A stretch of 5,351 nt of DNA from Candidatus Njordarchaeota archaeon (GTDB lineage Archaea; Asgardarchaeota; Njordarchaeia; Njordarchaeales; Njordarchaeaceae). Of the stretch, positions 1-5,351 are shown one piece after another (positions within the stretch are counted from its first letter, which is position 1; the number at the start of each line of letters is the position of its first letter). The DNA is taken from assembly GCA_029856625.1 (NCBI GenBank), contig JAHKLG010000104.1, forward strand, positions 1 to 5,351, read 5' to 3'. A program made the translations under genes and the position numbers. The notes below the pieces were generated by a model that saw only the letters and a list, made by a program, of their open reading frames with translations, was not told the DNA's origin and did no database searches.

Positions 1-217
1 AGCTCTCAAGAGAATCTTCTCGAAAAGCGGAGCAGGAGTATTTCTGGGTAAAATGGATCACATCGCTTTAGCTGGAGCAATTATAAATCTGCTCAAGAAC
101 CCAGAAAAATTAGAAGAAATGCGTATGCGAGGAAGATCTTTTGTTAGAAGATATGATTGGCATAGAATAATTAAACAGGTTTTCCGTGTCTATAATGAGG
201 CGTTAAATGAACTATAA
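1..217 (+). CDS. Glycosyltransferase, family 4 (GT-B) type, C-terminal fragment (5' partial)
   Basis: The frame beginning at base 2 is open from the left edge and ends at TAA 215-217, giving the last 71 residues of a protein that starts outside the window. The fragment contains GAGVFLGKMDHIALAGAI, then LLKNPEKLEEMRMRGR and RRYDWHRIIKQVFRVYNEAL. This order is the usual end of family 4 glycosyltransferases: a glycine-rich stretch from the nucleotide-sugar binding C-terminal Rossmann domain, a helix ending in 'NPE', an 'M..RGR' segment, and a closing helix with an aromatic/Trp motif and 'VY.EAL'. Such enzymes transfer a sugar from a nucleotide donor to lipid, glycan or protein acceptors, usually at the cytoplasmic face of the membrane. 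The catalytic N-terminal domain is not visible, so donor and acceptor cannot be stated. It converges on the HD phosphohydrolase gene and is not in its operon. The family call is fairly safe; the specific activity is unknown. Confidence 0.8.
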   Translation, partial: ALKRIFSKSGAGVFLGKMDHIALAGAIINLLKNPEKLEEMRMRGRSFVRRYDWHRIIKQVFRVYNEALNEL

Positions 218-361
218 TTATCCACGCTATCATAAGCTGAGTTAAACAATCAATTTTTCCCTTAAAGACTCCAGAAAAACTCTTCTAATCTTGTTAATAT
301 ATCTTATGAATCTCCTCCGATTCTCCCCTAGAATGTAATAATATATATAGAGAGGATAATA
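218..361. terminator. Convergent intergenic region with T-runs and two small inverted repeats
   Basis: This 144-bp gap separates the 3' ends of the glycosyltransferase (+) and the HD phosphohydrolase (-), so it should hold both transcription ends. On + there is a T5 run at 254-258. On - there is a T5 run opposite A275-279. Archaeal termination commonly needs only a T-rich stretch. Two overlapping inverted repeats sit at 308-323 (GAATC, 6-base loop, GATTC) and 320-334 (ATTCT, 5-base loop, AGAAT). They share bases and cannot both form at once. The stretch 336-350 is almost pure A/T (TAATAATATATATAG) and resembles a TATA element, but no rightward gene follows it. No coding frame was recognised here. 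The terminator role is inferred from position and base composition only. Confidence 0.35.
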
Positions 362-1720
362 TTAATTACTCATTTCTATCAGCTTACCTATATACACAGA
401 AATTTCAGTAATCGGTACGATTCTCTGAGGAGAAATATATACTAGGATATCTTCCCCGCTTCGCCAATCATAAGGAGTTGTCGGCTTTTCCCATACAAGA
501 AGAACTCTTAAATTTCTAATTCCTGTCTTATCCTCTATCATAGACGATAGCTCGTTTTCGTTCAATTCTCCTTTCTTAACTAGATCGAGAATCTTCATGA
601 TCGCATTTTGGGGTGAATTAATTTCTACCACATTTTTTATCAATTCTATAAATTCCTCATAGGTTCTCCAGAGAGATAGTGGTAGATAGTCATGATTCAT
701 TAATGCTTTTGCCAAGTAATATTCTTGAGGATCATCCTTATAGCTTCTGCGGATCACATCCCATAACCAGTAATCATCGACAAAAAAGCCTTCTTCTTTA
801 ACGAAACTGGTGTAATGGAAAGACTTAGGTTCAATGATTTTGTCTTCTAGAAGCTTCATTGTTAATCGCTGTAAAATAGCGTCTACAAGGATGACTCGCT
901 GATGATAATATAGCCATCTATACATCTTATAACGCGCATCTAGGAGATCTTCTATGGGTCCGAGTGATCTTATATGGTGAACAAGTTCTAACCGCTCATT
1001 CCCTATTTTACATATGAGAACATTCCTTATTATTGAATCAGCATCTATCACGCCATATGGTACACCAATTGTATGGCTATCTCTTAGGAGATTATCTAAT
1101 CTATCAGCATCTATCTGACTATTAATTATCCTTCTAAGCACGCCTATACTAACTGGATTTAACAATGATTTGCCTTCTTCAAGCTCCTCTTTACTAAGTA
1201 GAATTGCGATGTCAAGAGGGTTAAATCCTTGGTCCTCTAATAAATTTCTCAGCTCCCTACTTTCTAAGATAAGCTTATAGCTATAAAACTCATGCACACT
1301 CCCAAAAACTTTTTCCTTGAATTCCCGAAACTCGCTTGGGTAAAAATTCTTAAGAATGTAATATAGAACGCTTTCAGTCGTATGTGAAAACGGTCCATGA
1401 CCTATATCATGTAATAGACCAGCTAATCTAACTATTTGCAGTATGTCATCGACACTATATTCAGGGCTCCAGAAGTCTTTCCACTCCTTTTCCTTGAGTC
1501 TCTTTAAATAATGATCAAAAGCATTCTTTAGAAGATTATAAGCTATGTGACATGCCCCAAGGCTATGAGCGTACCTATTATCGTTCTCTCCTGGATATAC
1601 TAAATAAGCGCCTCCAGCTTTCCTAATATATCTAAGCCGCTCAAATAGGCTAGTTACAGTAACCTCATACTCTAACCTTGTTATTGGAATTATCCCATGA
1701 ATAGGATCACGGATAGCCAT
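362..1720 (-). CDS. HD-domain phosphohydrolase, COG1078/SAMHD1-like (putative (d)NTP triphosphohydrolase)
   Basis: This 452-residue cytoplasmic protein starts at ATG 1720 with MAIRDPIHGII, the normal beginning of this family. Residue numbers here use that start. By comparison with SAMHD1, the metal ligands are His52 (RYAHSLG), His104-Asp105 (LLHDIGHGPFSH) and Asp206 (DADRLD). His108, His113 and His143 match the catalytic-pocket histidines, Asp214 matches SAMHD1 Asp319, and Tyr271 (LYYHQ) matches the sugar-gating Tyr374. The family splits dNTPs into deoxynucleoside plus triphosphate, or hydrolyses related nucleotides, using bound metal. Three pocket positions differ from SAMHD1: Gln149 becomes Lys34, Leu150 becomes Ala35 and Tyr315 becomes Asn210, so the substrate may differ. 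The frame continues upstream to a TTG at 1819 (485 residues). That extension has no family similarity I can see and no ribosome binding site. A TTG at 1748-1750, 4 bases after GGTGA, is a second alternative. The gene stands alone on - and diverges from the fumarase pair. Family call firm; substrate unknown. Confidence 0.88.
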   Translation of the reverse strand: MAIRDPIHGIIPITRLEYEVTVTSLFERLRYIRKAGGAYLVYPGENDNRYAHSLGACHIAYNLLKNAFDHYLKRLKEKEWKDFWSPEYSVDDILQIVRLAGLLHDIGHGPFSHTTESVLYYILKNFYPSEFREFKEKVFGSVHEFYSYKLILESRELRNLLEDQGFNPLDIAILLSKEELEEGKSLLNPVSIGVLRRIINSQIDADRLDNLLRDSHTIGVPYGVIDADSIIRNVLICKIGNERLELVHHIRSLGPIEDLLDARYKMYRWLYYHQRVILVDAILQRLTMKLLEDKIIEPKSFHYTSFVKEEGFFVDDYWLWDVIRRSYKDDPQEYYLAKALMNHDYLPLSLWRTYEEFIELIKNVVEINSPQNAIMKILDLVKKGELNENELSSMIEDKTGIRNLRVLLVWEKPTTPYDWRSGEDILVYISPQRIVPITEISVYIGKLIEMSN

Positions 1721-1759
1721 CGTAAAAGATAACCCGCTGCTTCCCCGCAATAAATCACC

Positions 1760-1833
1760 TTTAAACGATACTCGTGGAGGAAAACAGGAAAACCTAAGAG
1801 AGATTTTGTTTATTCCCAACTATAAGTTTTCAC
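1760..1833 (-). promoter_or_regulatory. Candidate TATA elements for the HD phosphohydrolase gene
   Basis: Two candidates lie upstream of ATG 1720. The nearer is TTTAAA at 1760-1765, which would place transcription start near 1737 and leave a leader of roughly 15 bases; this supports the ATG start. The farther, read on -, is CTTATA at 1826-1821, preceded by the BRE-like GTGAAAA at 1833-1827. It would start transcription near 1798 and leave a leader of about 78 bases to the ATG, or about 48 to the alternative TTG at 1750. That leader would include GGTGA. The two options therefore predict different protein starts. These are motif matches only. Confidence 0.3.
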
Positions 1834-1869
1834 TTGCTAACGTAATAAAGAAGAAGATCCCAAGATAAT

Positions 1870-1917
1870 TTCTTATCAATAAGCATGCAGCAAAAACTAA
1901 TTCTTAGCACTAAGCAT
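1870..1917. repeat. Paired operator-like palindromes, 31 bp apart
   Basis: Two 17-base copies, 1870-1886 (TTCTTATCAATAAGCAT) and 1901-1917 (TTCTTAGCACTAAGCAT), match at 15 of 17 positions. Each contains a perfect 12-bp dyad with a CA centre: CTTAT-CA-ATAAG at 1872-1883 and CTTAG-CA-CTAAG at 1903-1914. The only two differences fall at paired positions and change together (T/A to G/C), so the symmetry is kept. The 31-bp period is close to three turns of B-DNA, which would put both sites on the same face of the helix. They end about 35 bp upstream of the fumarase TATA-like element. This is the arrangement expected for two binding sites of a dimeric regulator, possibly serving both divergent genes. 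No regulator is identified. Confidence 0.5.
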
Positions 1918-1945
1918 CATAGATCATAAAGCCTTCTCTTCATTG

Positions 1946-1983
1946 TGAAATATTTTTAAAAAAGTTTTACGAATAATTAGAGA
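1946..1983 (+). promoter_or_regulatory. Archaeal TATA/BRE promoter of the fumarase operon
   Basis: TTTTTAAAAA at 1953-1962 is preceded by the BRE-like purine/A segment GTGAAA at 1945-1950. With the usual spacing of about 25-27 bases from the TATA centre, transcription would begin near the purines at 1980-1983, leaving a leader of about 28 bases before GTG 2011. That leader has no clear ribosome binding site; the only GGTGA (2010-2014) overlaps the start codon itself. Assigned from motif and spacing only. Confidence 0.5.
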
Positions 1984-2010
1984 ACTTTTCCGCTCACTAA
2001 TTATCGTCAG

Positions 2011-2904
2011 GTGAGAAAAATCTCGCTTGAGCAGAGAATTATTGAAAGTGTTGTGGAGCTTCTTAGGATTTCAGAGACTCGTCTCCCAATTGATATTATT
2101 GAGTCTCTTAAAAAAGCATATAATGAAGAAACAGAGACCCTAGCAAAGACTCAGCTAAAAGCGATTCTGGATAATATAAAATATGCTTCTGAAAAAAACA
2201 TACCTATTTGCCAAGATACTGGCTTAATAACATTCTACGTCAAATTAGGAGATGAATTCCCAATCCGATCAAAACTTAATTCTCTCCTAATCGAAGCTGT
2301 CAAAAGGGCCACTGAAGAAGTCCCCCTAAGACCAAATGCCGTTAATCCATGGACTGGCAAGAATAGTGGGGATAATACGGGGGAATATATTCCTTATATC
2401 CACTACGAACTCGTTCCAGGAGATTCTCTTGAAATCTCTGTAATGCCTAAGGGTGGTGGATCAAGCTATGTTGCTAAGCTATATTCTATACCTCCGGCGG
2501 AGAAAGTAAAGGGGTTAAAGAAAGCAGTTATCAATGCGGTGTATGATGCTGGGCCAAAGCCCTGTCCACCAATAATAGTTGGTGTAGGTGTCGGTGGAAC
2601 CGAAGATTTGGCTATGATACTTGCTAAGAAAGCCCTCTTAAGACCAATAAATATTAGGAATGAGGATGAAAATATTGCTAAGTTGGAGGAGGAACTACTA
2701 GGTCTGCTTAATAGTTTGGAGATTGGTGCGATGGGTTTTGGTGGTAAAACAACCGTGCTAGGAGTTAACATTGAATGGGCTCATAGGCATCCAGCGACAT
2801 TCTTGGTTGGTATAGCTATTGGGTGTTGGGCCATGAGAAGAGGCACTCTAATCATTCATAAAGATGGTTCTGCTGAAATAATTAGTCATGGGGTGAAGAT
2901 TTAA
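2011..2904 (+). CDS. Fumarate hydratase class I, alpha subunit (4Fe-4S)
   Basis: This 297-residue protein is the iron-sulfur subunit of a two-subunit class I hydro-lyase that reversibly hydrates fumarate to (S)-malate in the cytoplasm. The three cysteines expected to hold the cluster are Cys67 in PICQDTG, Cys185 in PKPCPP and Cys272 in IGCWAMRRG, leaving one iron free to bind substrate. Asp69 in CQDTG corresponds to an active-site aspartate in the single-chain Leishmania enzyme. Other family blocks are LRPNAVNP (106-113), the glycine-rich MPKGGGSSYVAKL (145-157), GVGVGGTEDLA (191-201), IGAMGFGGKTTVLGV (238-252) and AHRHPATF (257-264). The length is typical of an alpha subunit. The start is GTG with no separate ribosome binding site. 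The gene overlaps the beta-subunit ATG by one base. Tartrate dehydratase (TtdA) and mesaconase share this fold and cannot be excluded, but fumarase is the most likely role in archaea. Confidence 0.93.
   Translation: MRKISLEQRIIESVVELLRISETRLPIDIIESLKKAYNEETETLAKTQLKAILDNIKYASEKNIPICQDTGLITFYVKLGDEFPIRSKLNSLLIEAVKRATEEVPLRPNAVNPWTGKNSGDNTGEYIPYIHYELVPGDSLEISVMPKGGGSSYVAKLYSIPPAEKVKGLKKAVINAVYDAGPKPCPPIIVGVGVGGTEDLAMILAKKALLRPINIRNEDENIAKLEEELLGLLNSLEIGAMGFGGKTTVLGVNIEWAHRHPATFLVGIAIGCWAMRRGTLIIHKDGSAEIISHGVKI
2892..2896 (+). promoter_or_regulatory. Ribosome binding site of the fumarase beta subunit
   Basis: GGTGA at 2892-2896, within the longer GGGGTGA starting at 2890, lies 7 bases before ATG 2904, inside the last codons of the alpha subunit. 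It supports the ATG in the TAATG overlap as the beta-subunit start and direct translational coupling of the two subunits. Confidence 0.7.
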
Positions 2905-3503
2905 TGACTGAGTATCATTTAACAACACCAATAAGAGAAGAAGATGTTAGAAAGCTTAGGGTTGGGGATGTTGTTTATATAACTGGGACAATAGTCACGG
3001 CAAGGGATGCTGCTCATAGAAGAGCATTAGAGCTTGTAAGAGCTGGTAAGAAGTCCGAAATACCAATTAATTTTGAGGGCTTAGCCGTATACCATTGTGG
3101 TCCACTAGTAAAGCGAGTTGGAGATACATGGAAAATAATAGCAGCGGGACCAACGACTAGCGCTAGGATGGAGGCTATAGAACCAGAATTCATCGAGATT
3201 TTCAGAATTAGAGCTGTTATTGGTAAGGGAGGCATGGGGCCCAAAACTACTGAGGCTATGAAGAAGTACGGAGCTTTTTATGGTGCATTTACTGGTGGTG
3301 CAGCGGCATTAGCTGCTAAGGCTATAAAGAGCTTAAAAGGCGTATATTGGTTGGATCTGGGAACCCCAGAGGCTTTATGGGTTCTAGAAGTAGAGAACTT
3401 TGGCCCGCTTGTTGTTGCTATTGATTCGCATGGAAATAATATCTACTCTGATGTAATGGAGAAGGCTAGGAAGAAGTATGAGGAGATAATTTCCCGAATA
3501 TGA
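2904..3503 (+). CDS. Fumarate hydratase class I, beta subunit
   Basis: This 199-residue protein corresponds to the C-terminal swivelling domain of one-chain class I fumarases and completes the active site over the alpha-subunit cluster. Recognisable blocks are LRVGDVVYITGTIVTARDAA (18-37), AGPTTSARME (81-90), IGKGGMGPKTTEAMKKYG (106-123) and LDLGTPEALWVLEVENFGPL (150-169), closing with VAIDSHGNNIY (171-181). By comparison with the Leishmania fumarase, Thr84 is the likely catalytic threonine, with Arg34, Arg88 and Lys108 as substrate-binding residues; this mapping is from memory of motifs, not an alignment. Its ATG overlaps the alpha stop (TAATG) and has a good GGTGA site, so the subunits should be made in equal amounts from one transcript. 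The length is normal for a stand-alone beta subunit. Substrate ambiguity with tartrate dehydratase (TtdB) or mesaconase applies as for the alpha subunit. Confidence 0.93.
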   Translation: MTEYHLTTPIREEDVRKLRVGDVVYITGTIVTARDAAHRRALELVRAGKKSEIPINFEGLAVYHCGPLVKRVGDTWKIIAAGPTTSARMEAIEPEFIEIFRIRAVIGKGGMGPKTTEAMKKYGAFYGAFTGGAAALAAKAIKSLKGVYWLDLGTPEALWVLEVENFGPLVVAIDSHGNNIYSDVMEKARKKYEEIISRI

Positions 3504-3549
3504 GAGAGAACTCATATTTCATGCTATCGTTATTTTTTACTTTATTTTT
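3497..3549 (+). terminator. Hairpin plus T-runs ending the fumarase operon
   Basis: An 8-bp perfect inverted repeat, AATATGAG (3497-3504) and CTCATATT (3511-3518) with the loop AGAGAA, spans the TGA stop of the beta subunit. It is followed by T6 at 3533-3538 and T5 at 3545-3549, the latter just inside the convergent unknown gene. The T-rich stretch alone would suit archaeal termination; whether the hairpin adds to it is inferred. No matching T-run is evident for the leftward gene on the opposite strand. Confidence 0.5.
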
Positions 3550-5351
3550 CTGAAATCATGTTATTAACTACCTCGGTTATAAATGGTGAAGCATTCCTCT
3601 TTACCAATTCCGCAACTTCGTTTATTCCTTGATCAGAGATTCTAAGTCCCATTAATCGGTAAAGATTAAGCGCTCTGATTCCTGTGAAAATTCGAATAAA
3701 TGAATACTCGGCCATTTCCTTACCTATCTTTCTTAGCTTTTTTATTATTCTATACGTCAATTTTTGAAAACTCGTATCTTTCCTATCAGATAAGATTAGT
3801 AGGTGGCCAATAATATCTAATAAGGCCGTGTAATATTGGAGATAATAGGGTTTATTGTAAAACCATAATTGTTCCATCTCTAAATCTACAGCATCTGTTA
3901 AGTAATTTAAGGCCGAAGGATACCTTCTCTTATTTTCCACGTATACTCGAGCTAGCATTGATAATAAGCCTGTTAATATGGTGAGATACTGGATGTGTTC
4001 AATTTTTCTCTTTCTCTTCATGCTAAGTAATTTCTCAATGCTCTGAGATAGCATATTAGCAACATGATTAACCATCTTCTTTGCTTTAGGGTCTCCCGCT
4101 TCAAGGAGAAGACGATAAAGTACACCGTACATTAAGTATAAGCTAGCGAATTTACTTGCATTAGGCTGATTTTTAAGTTTATTAAGATTCTTCCAATTTT
4201 TCTCAAAGGAGTTCAGAAGTATGTAAATCCATTCTGATCCCTCTTCATATGTTATGTTGGAAGTTAGTAGGATGTCTATTATAGTTCTTAGTAACATGTG
4301 ATAATATCTCGCTATGGACTCATCTCTCCTTTTCAGGGCCTTATTTAAACGATCCTGAAGCATAGTCAGTAGCGAGAATAAGCTGATATCCTCCTCTATT
4401 ACCCTCTCAAGGATCATTAGTACTTTTTCTTCGTACGTCATGTTGTATAAGAAGGAGGATCTGTTCTTATAGTACTCCTCTAACCTGATTAGGAAGGAAA
4501 GGAGGGGGGTTTTTATTAGCATTATTCTATAAACTTGTGCTTGCTTATCATGCCTTAGAATAACATTATCCAATTCAAACCTTACCTCATTTATCGCTCT
4601 AAGCAATTGAATATAACTCGACACATCCAAAGTAGAGTTTATCTCAGCCTCAAGAAATCTTCTAGGAAATTCAGTTTTTACCCCTTTAAGAATCTCTTCC
4701 AGTTCCCTAAGAAAACTTAATCCAGTTTCATAGCTAGAAAGGTGGAAGATGAGACCTGCCTTTATGTATAATATTTTTGCTAACTCAGCATCATCCGAGT
4801 GAAAGAGGAGAGGAGCTGTTCTAATAACTTCAATAAGATTTCCTTCATGAAAAGCTTTTACTAAATCTTCGATGGTCTTCTCTCCCCGATCTGAGGGGGC
4901 TGTTCTTATTTTCTGCATAGCTTTATCTTCTCTGATGTCTGGTTCACTGGGTTGAACACTTATAATTCCTCGTTTAATCATCTCAGCTAATATTCCCACG
5001 ATGAAACCTATTTTAGGAGGAGAACCGAATAATAATTCTCTTATCCTCTCCTTCATAGCCTCAGCAATTTCGGAAGAGAATTGGATTTGGAGGGGATCAA
5101 TCTCTGATTCTTCGAGAAACTCGATAATCTTGTTAATTGCTTCTTCTAGCTCGTCATTCCTCACATCACTTATTACTATAATCATGTTTCTTTTACCGTA
5201 ACCTAGGTAAAAATGCATATTCTTAAGAGATATGTATTTTATCCTTGACTTCAGCATGGCGTGAAATAATTCAGAGGTTGTACTTAATAATGTTGAAAAG
5301 AAACCTCTCCCATCTTTAGTTGTTAATGGGGTTAGAATTTCTTCGAGAATC
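3542..5351 (-). CDS. Large helical protein of unknown function, possible longin/roadblock-like N-terminal domain (5' partial)
   Basis: I do not recognise this gene. The frame ends at TAA 3544-3542 and stays open to the right edge. The ATG at 5257 (571 residues) is unlikely to be the start, because 31 further sense codons (5350-5258) read ILEEILTPL, then DGRGFFSTLLSTTSELFHA, joining smoothly to MLKSRIKYISLKN. At least 602 residues are visible; numbers here count from 5350. Residues about 13-82 look like helix, three strands (IKYISL, MHFYLGY, NMIIVISD) and helix, a pattern fitting a longin/roadblock-type (profilin-like) domain whose first strands lie off the window. A polar linker with EPDIREDKAMQKIRTAPSDR occupies about 133-157. 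The rest is amphipathic helices, solenoid- or TPR-like in places, for example 468-491 (ARVYVENKRRYPSALNYL onward), with a basic patch KRKRK near 444. No cysteine, signal peptide, convincing membrane segment, or nucleotide-binding or catalytic motif is seen. It is probably a scaffold or regulatory protein, but that is inference. Confidence 0.8.
   Translation of the reverse strand, partial: ILEEILTPLTTKDGRGFFSTLLSTTSELFHAMLKSRIKYISLKNMHFYLGYGKRNMIIVISDVRNDELEEAINKIIEFLEESEIDPLQIQFSSEIAEAMKERIRELLFGSPPKIGFIVGILAEMIKRGIISVQPSEPDIREDKAMQKIRTAPSDRGEKTIEDLVKAFHEGNLIEVIRTAPLLFHSDDAELAKILYIKAGLIFHLSSYETGLSFLRELEEILKGVKTEFPRRFLEAEINSTLDVSSYIQLLRAINEVRFELDNVILRHDKQAQVYRIMLIKTPLLSFLIRLEEYYKNRSSFLYNMTYEEKVLMILERVIEEDISLFSLLTMLQDRLNKALKRRDESIARYYHMLLRTIIDILLTSNITYEEGSEWIYILLNSFEKNWKNLNKLKNQPNASKFASLYLMYGVLYRLLLEAGDPKAKKMVNHVANMLSQSIEKLLSMKRKRKIEHIQYLTILTGLLSMLARVYVENKRRYPSALNYLTDAVDLEMEQLWFYNKPYYLQYYTALLDIIGHLLILSDRKDTSFQKLTYRIIKKLRKIGKEMAEYSFIRIFTGIRALNLYRLMGLRISDQGINEVAELVKRNASPFITEVVNNMISEK

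Noticed and set aside
336..350. TATA-like stretch in the 218-361 gap as a rightward promoter
   Set aside because: No gene follows on +, and it sits just beyond the 3' end of the HD gene; an antisense transcript cannot be supported from sequence alone.
896..908. CTGATGATAA as a possible C box of a C/D guide RNA
   Set aside because: It lies inside the HD coding region, lacks the purine expected at the first position of the C box, and no suitably placed D box or terminal stem was found.
1864..1877. Additional inverted repeat GATAA-TTTC-TTATC overlapping the first palindrome
   Set aside because: A 5-bp arm repeat in very A/T-rich DNA is expected by chance, and it has no counterpart at the second copy.
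2466..2771. 101-residue frame on - within the fumarase alpha gene
   Set aside because: It lies wholly antisense to a clear fumarase coding region, and its Ser/Pro/Ile-rich translation is a shadow of the Gly/Ala/Val codons on +.
3014..3244. 76-residue frame on - within the fumarase beta gene
   Set aside because: Antisense to a well-recognised gene, with no domain, no start context and a composition typical of a shadow frame.
4962..5020. Hydrophobic stretch IGFIVGILAEMI of the unknown protein as a membrane segment
   Set aside because: It is too short and bounded within about 12 residues by Lys and Glu; it looks like an amphipathic helix after the alpha/beta domain.
5001..5201. 66-residue frame on + opposite the unknown protein, ending in a hydrophobic segment
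   Set aside because: The Ser/Ile-rich translation mirrors Glu/Asp/Asn codons of the - strand gene; it is unlikely to be a real small membrane protein.

Overview
The window looks like chromosomal DNA from a thermophilic archaeon, probably Thermoproteota-like. The evidence is a low-GC sequence with many AGA/AGG arginine and ATA isoleucine codons, TATA/BRE-type promoter elements rather than -35/-10 boxes, GTG start use, a GGTGA-type ribosome binding site, a two-subunit iron-sulfur fumarase of the kind common in archaea, and an archaeal-looking HD phosphohydrolase. The assignment is inferred from style and content; no rRNA or other taxonomic marker is present.

Layout from left to right: (1) the last 71 codons of a family 4-type glycosyltransferase on +; (2) a 144-bp convergent intergenic stretch with small inverted repeats; (3) a COG1078/SAMHD1-like HD-domain phosphohydrolase on -, best started at the ATG at 1720; (4) a divergent regulatory region of 290 bp (1721-2010) holding a strong TATA-like element for the rightward genes and two matched operator-like palindromes; (5) an overlapping gene pair on + encoding the alpha and beta subunits of a class I (4Fe-4S) fumarate hydratase; (6) a 38-bp convergent gap with a hairpin and a T-run; (7) a large, cysteine-free, mostly helical protein of unknown function on -, whose reading frame stays open to the right edge, so its true start lies outside the window.

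How the genes fit together: the fumarase subunits form one operon and one enzyme, interconverting fumarate and (S)-malate. The divergently transcribed HD enzyme probably hydrolyses (deoxy)nucleotides. Its only visible link to the fumarase is the shared intergenic region. No mobile element, CRISPR array, tRNA or rRNA was seen. The least explained items are the unknown protein with a possible longin/roadblock-like N-terminal domain, the paired palindromes upstream of the fumarase, and the substituted active-site positions of the HD enzyme.
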